A stretch of 46,646 bases of DNA, taken from assembly GCF_000172175.1 (NCBI RefSeq), contig NZ_ABJL02000003.1, forward strand, positions 1 through 46,646, written 5' to 3'. The notes beneath the pieces were generated by a model. That model made no database searches. It was not told where the DNA came from and saw only the letters and a program-made list of their open reading frames with translations. This stretch comes from Bacteroides intestinalis DSM 17393 (GTDB lineage Bacteria; Bacteroidota; Bacteroidia; Bacteroidales; Bacteroidaceae). Shown piece after piece: positions 42,182-46,646 of this stretch (its first letter is position 1; each line of letters starts with the position of its first letter). Both the position numbers and the translations under genes were made by a program.

Positions 42182-43339
42182 TTATTCATCTTCTTTTTCT
42201 TCTCCAATCATTCCGGGGAGTATTTCTACTTCTTTTAATAATACGGATAAACAATATTCTGCTTTATTTGAAATTTTATTCCAGTTATCTCTAACATATT
42301 CGCCTAGATAAAGCATCTTAGTTACTACTGCTTTATAGTTGCTTAATGTAATCTGTGGAATAAACTGCTGCAAATGCTCGTCCTTCATTGCAAAGTGCAA
42401 AGAACAAAAATTCGTTATCATCTTCTTTTGTCCTTTTAATAGTTCTTCTTCCTTCTTTGATAATGCAGACTTAATAACTTTGAAATTAAGTTTATAAGGC
42501 TGTGTATCGCCTGAATTACGATAAACTTCTGCCATTTCAAACCAGCAATCAGCCTGTTCAAACAAATCATCGTAAACAGGGCGTATTACACGTTTATACA
42601 AATCTTTAAATTCGGGGTATTTATCTTCTAATTTTAAGAATTTCCGAAATCTATCCACATAGATAGAAAAACCACCTTTTTCTTTCCATGAGCTAATCAG
42701 CATATACATTCTTATTGTATATCTACTTTGCGCTCTTAAAGCTATCTCTTTTATATAGCGTGTAAAACCTCTATCAACATTAATGAAAACTTTAGCAACC
42801 TCTCTATCCATTTCTAAAGAAAAACCTCTTGAATAAGGAGTTTTGGGTATATTTGCCTTAGTGAATAAACCAGTAATAGACCAACTATCCTCACCTGTTA
42901 TTGGGTCTTTAACATCAAGCTCTACAGGAATACTGATTAATTTACGAACCATGCTTTTTACTTCCTTGTATTGGTCTGGATTAACGCCCAAATCCCGATA
43001 TGCGATATCTACTCTTATACGGTCTGAATATTCTTGAAATAAAGATAATTGCTCGCATGGAATAGATGTACCATATTTATCTAGATGCTGAATACTTAAT
43101 TCTATGACATCCTGTAATTTCTCTATAACAGCAATTAAGATTCTAATCTGTACTGTCTTAAAATCACCAGCCATTAATGTAACTACATTAGGTTGTTTCA
43201 GCCATGTGGGATTTTCTGGGAGTTTCACAGGAAGATTTGTACGAGGATGCCCTTTCCTAATTCTAACAATCTCACCGTCTATTTCTTCTTTTTCTTCTTT
43301 CACCGCACGTTTTCGGGCTTTTATTTCTCTATTTACCAT
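42182..43339 (-). CDS. Rep_3-family replication initiator
   Basis: The 385-aa protein has two winged-helix-like halves typical of RepB/Pi initiators: QPNVVTLMAGDFKTVQIRILIAVIEKLQD, IRVDIAYRDLGVNPDQYKEVKSMVRKLISIPVEL and later YTIRMYMLISSWKEKGGFSIYVDRFRKFLKLEDKYPEFKDLYKRVIRPVYDDL. The iterons lie directly 3' of the gene. Its ATG overlaps the end of a 52-aa membrane-peptide gene, and it is last in the leftward operon of small genes, so its synthesis may depend on upstream translation. Confidence 0.93.
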   Translation of the reverse strand: MVNREIKARKRAVKEEKEEIDGEIVRIRKGHPRTNLPVKLPENPTWLKQPNVVTLMAGDFKTVQIRILIAVIEKLQDVIELSIQHLDKYGTSIPCEQLSLFQEYSDRIRVDIAYRDLGVNPDQYKEVKSMVRKLISIPVELDVKDPITGEDSWSITGLFTKANIPKTPYSRGFSLEMDREVAKVFINVDRGFTRYIKEIALRAQSRYTIRMYMLISSWKEKGGFSIYVDRFRKFLKLEDKYPEFKDLYKRVIRPVYDDLFEQADCWFEMAEVYRNSGDTQPYKLNFKVIKSALSKKEEELLKGQKKMITNFCSLHFAMKDEHLQQFIPQITLSNYKAVVTKMLYLGEYVRDNWNKISNKAEYCLSVLLKEVEILPGMIGEEKEDE

Positions 43340-43491
43340 CGCTTATTATTTTGACTGATTAATACTCCAAAAAAAAGTAGAATAAAGAACACAAACATAA
43401 ACTTGGCTATATAAAATAGCCCTATGAAAATCATTCTAAAAATAGCAATGATAATTTCTAATAGATTTCTTATTATGTTCCTCCAGTCCAT
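43333..43491 (-). CDS. 52-aa hydrophobic peptide overlapping the rep start
   Basis: The frame starts MDWRNIIRNLLE and contains a long hydrophobic stretch (IIIAIFRMIFIGLFYIAKF, then MFVFFILLFFGVLI), ending QNNKRW. It has the start context AAAGAAAATGG, lies 10 bp after the previous stop, and its TGGTAA end overlaps the rep ATG by 7 bp. This suggests translational coupling that could set Rep levels, or a membrane-tethered copy-control factor. Confidence 0.6.
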   Translation of the reverse strand: MDWRNIIRNLLEIIIAIFRMIFIGLFYIAKFMFVFFILLFFGVLISQNNKRW

Positions 43492-43501
43492 TTTCTTTGT
43501 T

Positions 43502-43714
43502 TTATAATTCCTGTCGCCAAAGCTCCGGCTGCACTATTGTATAACCAGCACTTTGCAAATATACTCTTTTAAATTCATCGGGCAACGTTCCTTCAAGGAA
43601 TTGCTTTTTATGCCTTGATGCAGTTCGGCGGTCATATGGACTATTTTTAGACCAACCTCTTTTAAGAATTAGTTCCTTAAAGCATTCATCTAATGTTTTT
43701 GCTTTATCTATCAT
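43502..43714 (-). CDS. Small basic protein, unknown
   Basis: The 70-aa protein contains LDECFKELILKRGWSKNSPYDRRTASRHKKQFLEGTLPDEFKRVYLQSAGY, which reads like a small helix-turn-helix domain with the arrangement of a short phage-type regulator. It overlaps the preceding gene by 11 bp. It may bind DNA near rep. No family recognised. Confidence 0.55.
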   Translation of the reverse strand: MIDKAKTLDECFKELILKRGWSKNSPYDRRTASRHKKQFLEGTLPDEFKRVYLQSAGYTIVQPELWRQEL

Positions 43715-44186
43715 AATCTTTTCGTAAAGAAATTATAGGGTTTTTCATCCCTTTATACGTTTCACAAGGATTTCCTAACAGTTCGCACATAACAAAATGT
43801 ACAATTTTTCCTTCATCCAATGATAAATTCGATTTATTTGCTAATTCTACAACTAATGTATATTGATAACTATAGTTCTCAACAACAATTTCTTTTTCAT
43901 TGGAAACTTCATTGTAAATCTTTCTATACTTATGCCATAAAGACGTATTAAAAAGCTCTACCGTAAGAAAATTGTTTACCTGCTCTGTTGTATAGTCTTC
44001 TGGCAAACGTTTCCCTGTAAGTCTATAAACAGCCTCCATTTTTGCTTTTTTTCCTACAAACTTTTTTTTCCCAATCATCTGACAAGAAGGAAGTTCATCC
44101 CTAGATATAAAAGGCTTCAAATCTGACACCCTACGATATACCTTATATTCAATAAACATTCTATCTATATTTTGATTATATGACAT
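43704..44186 (-). CDS. Hypothetical protein, 160 aa
   Basis: The N-terminal half (YKVYRRVSDLKPFISRDELPSCQMIGKKKFVGKKAKMEAVYRLTGKRLPEDYTTEQVNNFLTVELF) is basic and could bind nucleic acid. The C-terminal half is helical and acidic. No family recognised. Overlaps the next gene by 11 bp, so both are probably one translation unit in the rep operon. Confidence 0.6.
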   Translation of the reverse strand: MSYNQNIDRMFIEYKVYRRVSDLKPFISRDELPSCQMIGKKKFVGKKAKMEAVYRLTGKRLPEDYTTEQVNNFLTVELFNTSLWHKYRKIYNEVSNEKEIVVENYSYQYTLVVELANKSNLSLDEGKIVHFVMCELLGNPCETYKGMKNPIISLRKDYDR

Positions 44187-44219
44187 CTATTCCCTTTCAC
44201 ACTATTCGAAAAATTATGG

Positions 44220-44537
44220 TCATTTATCCCAATCATAATTATCGTAATCTATTTCCTTTCCTGTAGCATGGCATTCAGCCACATAATCAGCCCATTTTTT
44301 TCGCTTCGTCACATCAAAAGGCATACGTAGAAACTCATCCTTCCAAGGCTGTATAAAGTAACCAAAATCGTGTTTGTTCGTTACATACTGAACAGCATCT
44401 CTAATGGCGTTATACTCATATCCTTCTTTCAACAATGGTTCGTCACCCAGTTTAGAGTATATGTTTGCCACTTCCCGAAGCATCTTTGCAAATTCTTTGT
44501 ATGTGGCAAAATTCTTTTCTTTTTTATCCATAATCAT
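44220..44537 (-). CDS. Hypothetical protein, 105 aa
   Basis: This acidic protein is rich in aromatic residues (NKHDFGYFIQPWKDEFLRMPFDVTKRKKWADYVAECHATG). Two adjacent ATGs (codons 1 and 3) are possible starts. No family recognised; member of the small-gene operon. Confidence 0.6.
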   Translation of the reverse strand: MIMDKKEKNFATYKEFAKMLREVANIYSKLGDEPLLKEGYEYNAIRDAVQYVTNKHDFGYFIQPWKDEFLRMPFDVTKRKKWADYVAECHATGKEIDYDNYDWDK

Positions 44538-44555
44538 TCTTTTTTGTTTTGAGTA

Positions 44556-44774
44556 TTAATTTTTTTCGATGAAAGTATTGGTTGTATTCAACACCCCGGC
44601 TGAATCTCGACTTTTGCCATCTCTTATGAAGATTCCTTCTTCTTTCAACCGTTCATAATCAAATTCATTCATCATGATAATGACAATATTTTCATTTGTA
44701 TATAGCTTACACTTCATAAATTGAGTACCTTCTATTTTTCCAATTACGTCTATTTGGATTGTTCTTTCATTCAT
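44556..44774 (-). CDS. Hypothetical protein, 72 aa
   Basis: A small beta-like protein (RTIQIDVIGKIEGTQFMKCKLYTNENIVIIMMNEFDYERLKEEGIFI). No membrane segment or signal. Function unknown. Confidence 0.55.
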   Translation of the reverse strand: MNERTIQIDVIGKIEGTQFMKCKLYTNENIVIIMMNEFDYERLKEEGIFIRDGKSRDSAGVLNTTNTFIEKN

Positions 44775-44804
44775 AATTCGTTTATTTATATATCGATTTG
44801 AGGA

Positions 44805-45011
44805 TTATTCTTGTTTTTTTACTTCATATCCCTTTTCTCTGAGATACGCTGCTATATACTCATCATCTCCGACATCATTAAGGACATCGAAAAGATAACC
44901 TTTTACATAACTGGCTACTGCAACCGCATTTGCATACTCGATGTTCTGCGAAATGAATCTCACTTTCTCTGTTCTTCCTAAGCCTCTGAAGGCTTCTTCA
45001 ATTTTGCTCAT
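44805..45011 (-). CDS. Hypothetical protein, 68 aa
   Basis: A helical protein (MSKIEEAFRGLGRTEKVRFISQNIEYANAVAVASYVKGYLFDVLND). Composition and spacing match the neighbouring operon genes. Function unknown. Confidence 0.55.
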   Translation of the reverse strand: MSKIEEAFRGLGRTEKVRFISQNIEYANAVAVASYVKGYLFDVLNDVGDDEYIAAYLREKGYEVKKQE

Positions 45012-45023
45012 ATTTATACTGTT

Positions 45024-45215
45024 TTACGCTAATTCTGTTTCAATAAACTTCATCATCTGATTGTGAAAAGAACCACTCCTTTTTTGCGCAGCCTTACAAT
45101 CATCAATGGAAAGATTCGATTCCTTAATTATCCCTATTGCGATTGCTGGCATATCTCTGACTACTACAATATGCTGAACAGCAAACCAAATACCATCAAT
45201 AAATTCATTATTCAT
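45024..45215 (-). CDS. Hypothetical protein, 63 aa
   Basis: A helical protein (IDGIWFAVQHIVVVRDMPAIAIGIIKESNLSIDDCKAAQKRSG). The pattern of a helix, an IAIGII turn and a helix is compact, but no family is recognised. Gap to the next gene is 12 bp. Confidence 0.55.
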   Translation of the reverse strand: MNNEFIDGIWFAVQHIVVVRDMPAIAIGIIKESNLSIDDCKAAQKRSGSFHNQMMKFIETELA

Positions 45216-45231
45216 ATCTTCATTTTATTGG

Positions 45232-45372
45232 TTAAAACTCATATTCACTTTCATTGAAATTTTCGATTGAATAAATTAAACCACCGAAGTCACCTGCTGA
45301 GAAGCCTCCAGTAATATTACTTCGATGTGTTCCCTTATACTTACCAAAGGTTAATGTTCTTTCTTGATTCAT
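45232..45372 (-). CDS. 46-aa protein with FGKYKG motif
   Basis: The short frame, preceded by an A/T-rich start region, encodes RTLTFGKYKGTHRSNITGGF followed by SAGDFGGLIYSIENFNE. FGKYKG is the opening motif of small DUF3820-like or exonuclease-associated domains, but the rest is too short to decide. Operon position and no overlap support it being real. Confidence 0.5.
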   Translation of the reverse strand: MNQERTLTFGKYKGTHRSNITGGFSAGDFGGLIYSIENFNESEYEF

Positions 45373-45457
45373 TACTATTCTGTTATGCGTTATTTGGTAT
45401 GATAATCCCATTTTATCTTGACTTATATATCTGGAAAAGAGACCTGTGAACTAAAGA

Positions 45458-45847
45458 CTACTCTTTCTTTTCCTTACGCCTCGATTTGAGAAATTCTTTA
45501 GCCGCTTCTTTGTCCTCATGTACTTCATCTGATACATAATATATTATAGCCTTTGAATTGTGAGGATTGTTTTTCCACTTTCTTCCTATTGCATCCGGAT
45601 TTACAACATATCCTTCTTTTGCCCATTGCAGGGCTGTTAGGCTCTTTTGGTTCATTCTCTTATACCAAAGAACCTTACGATGCATTTTTGTCCGGGGAGT
45701 AATTACTCCGTCTGCACATACCAGTCCTTCACAGTTGTAACCGGGGCTTTCCAGAAATTCAATTTCTTTTTGAATTTCTTTTATGCTCATTTTCTCGATG
45801 CGTTCCATGTATTGTGCAATCGTTTCATCTGTCATATCCGCTGCCAT
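45458..45847 (-). CDS. Hypothetical protein, 129 aa
   Basis: An acidic N-terminal helix (MTDETIAQYMERIEKMSIKEIQKEIEFLESPGY) is followed by a basic part (RTKMHRKVLWYKRMNQKSLTALQWAKEGYVVNPDAIGRKWKNNP) and a charged tail. One Cys pair (YNCEGLVCADG). No family recognised. Confidence 0.6.
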   Translation of the reverse strand: MAADMTDETIAQYMERIEKMSIKEIQKEIEFLESPGYNCEGLVCADGVITPRTKMHRKVLWYKRMNQKSLTALQWAKEGYVVNPDAIGRKWKNNPHNSKAIIYYVSDEVHEDKEAAKEFLKSRRKEKKE

Positions 45848-45918
45848 ATTTCATGAATTTATGTATTAAAATAAGGCTATTAACTAGTTTAATAGCCCAT
45901 TTTTGATTTCAAATACTA

Positions 45919-46134
45919 TCAAACGTATTTATCCAATTCTTTTTCTAGCTTTTCCCTATCAATCTCTGGAAATAGTTCAAGAACAAGACTTAGCGAATCG
46001 CAATAATTGTTTGCATAGTTTTCTGTATCCATCAATCGTAACACCATTGAACAAAAAATACTCTTTTCCTGCTTAAAAGTACGATTTAACACAGAACTAG
46101 ATAATCTGAAAATTTTCTTCTCTACTCCAATCAT
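45919..46134 (-). CDS. Hypothetical protein, 71 aa
   Basis: A helical protein with RLSSSVLNRTFKQEKSIFCSMVLRLMDTENYANNYCDSLSLVLELFPEIDREKLEKELDKY. No family recognised. Lies 34 bp from the upstream gene and 71 bp from the downstream gene. Confidence 0.55.
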   Translation of the reverse strand: MIGVEKKIFRLSSSVLNRTFKQEKSIFCSMVLRLMDTENYANNYCDSLSLVLELFPEIDREKLEKELDKYV

Positions 46135-46168
46135 AAATTAATCCTTTCACATTTCTAATAATTGACTA

Positions 46169-46420
46169 TCAATCTGTAGTTTTCTTCAATGCTTCAAAAG
46201 AAGACAAGTAATCATCAACAGCTTTATTTAACGCTGCATATTTATCTTTCCACGTCCTTATTTGCCGTTGTGTTTCAATATACCTATCATTCAAAGTTGC
46301 ATAATTCTGAATAGCAAATCTAATAGCTTTAGCATCTGTTTTTTCACCAGATAATTTTTTTAGATTTTCTAACTCTGCGCAGGCTGCATCGTCTAAGCGT
46401 AATGTAAACTCTTTTTTCAT
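46169..46420 (-). CDS. Putative ribbon-helix-helix DNA-binding protein, 83 aa
   Basis: The start MKKEFTLRLDDAACAELENLKKLSGEKTDAKAIRFAIQNYATL has a strand followed by two helices, like CopG/Arc-type ribbon-helix-helix proteins. A coiled coil follows (IETQRQIRTWKDKYAALNKAVDDYLSSFEAL). As the first full gene of the operon it may be a regulator of the shared promoters or a copy-control repressor. Its ATG overlaps the stop of an upstream 27-aa frame. Confidence 0.65.
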   Translation of the reverse strand: MKKEFTLRLDDAACAELENLKKLSGEKTDAKAIRFAIQNYATLNDRYIETQRQIRTWKDKYAALNKAVDDYLSSFEALKKTTD

Positions 46421-46500
46421 AAAAAAATGATTAATGAATTAATACTGAAAAATAGCACTAACAGTTGGCTACGAAATGGATTTAAGAAGCAATGTTTCAT
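46417..46500 (-). CDS. 27-aa leader peptide overlapping the next gene
   Basis: The frame begins at the same position relative to the conserved leader as the ArdC gene and the 14836 gene (MKHCFLNPFRSQ, then a hydrophobic LLVLFFSINSLIIFL). Its TGA overlaps the next ATG as ATGA. It may be a translational leader or a decayed gene start copied with the promoter. Confidence 0.45.
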   Translation of the reverse strand: MKHCFLNPFRSQLLVLFFSINSLIIFL

Positions 46501-46575
46501 GATTTTGTTTGCTGTTCTTTATACTGGCAGCCAAACCAGCTTTAAAGGTTTGTTTATCTCTTTATTTTCAATACT

Positions 46576-46607
46576 CAAAGATAGTGATTTTCTATAAATG
46601 TCGCAAA
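46576..46607 (-). promoter_or_regulatory. Bacteroidota promoter, repeated leader copy 3 (small-gene/rep operon)
   Basis: On the minus strand TTTG, 20 bp, TATCTTTG, with the conserved leader downstream (46575-46501). It is the only clear promoter found for the leftward genes down to rep. Homology with copy 2 continues through the end of the window into position 1. Confidence 0.88.
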
Positions 46608-46646
46608 TAATAGGACAATTATTTTTGTTAAAAATGGTTTTAGGTT

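Noticed and set aside
1..46646. tRNA or rRNA genes
   Set aside because: No cloverleaf with GGTTCRA-type arm or rRNA segment was noticed on either strand while reading. I cannot run a scan, so a weak candidate could be missed.

Overview
The window is an AT-rich replicon whose gene content points to Bacteroidales (Bacteroides, Phocaeicola or Parabacteroides). It has a Bacteroides-type TraE-to-TraO conjugation set, DUF4099/DUF3945-like proteins, Bacteroidota promoters (TTTG, 20 bp, TAnnTTTG), many Cys-lipobox lipoproteins and a MACPF protein. The last bases continue directly into the first: the sequence across the end/start join is found again, inverted and uninterrupted, near 14640-14835. I therefore read the window as a complete circular plasmid of 46,646 bp, opened inside a repeat.

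Layout. (1) 1-3023: repeat copy A, strongly folded non-coding DNA, an ArdC-like antirestriction gene flanked by a 22-bp direct repeat, and a serine resolvase with a likely res site. (2) 3024-14114: one 13-gene transfer operon ending at a strong terminator (acidic membrane protein, TraE, TraF, TraG/VirB4, TraI-like, an unknown exported protein, TraJ, TraK, a TraL-like protein, TraM, TraN, TraO, a lipoprotein, an OmpA-like lipoprotein). (3) 14115-27541: repeat copy B, a promoter copy, a membrane protein, a DUF3791/DUF3990/third-gene trio joined to a zeta-toxin-like kinase, an M23 peptidase, and an accessory conjugation operon (DUF4099/DUF3945-like proteins, Toprim protein, PH-domain protein, second TraI paralogue, zinc-ribbon protein, HU, coupling protein, XRE regulator). 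(4) 27565-37405: cargo. This is a lipoprotein operon with a MACPF protein like the Bacteroidales secreted antimicrobial proteins and an aerolysin-like candidate, a papain-like lipoprotein, and a divergent alpha-oxoamine synthase plus TetR pair that an IS66-family element has split. (5) 37458-41094: ParA and partner, relaxase, MobC-like protein and a probable oriT. (6) 41120-46646: repeat copy C, two iteron arrays, a Rep_3 initiator and a leftward operon of small unknown genes that ends in rep.

Three near-identical promoter-leader copies drive ArdC, the 14.8-kb operon and the small-gene/rep operon, so these are probably co-regulated. A family of non-coding repeats built from GGTATCA-delimited units with spacings of 44, 45 or 55 bp sits at most module borders and even separates mobC from the relaxase gene. 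This repeat family and the plasmid-borne pore-former cassette are the two most unusual parts of the window.
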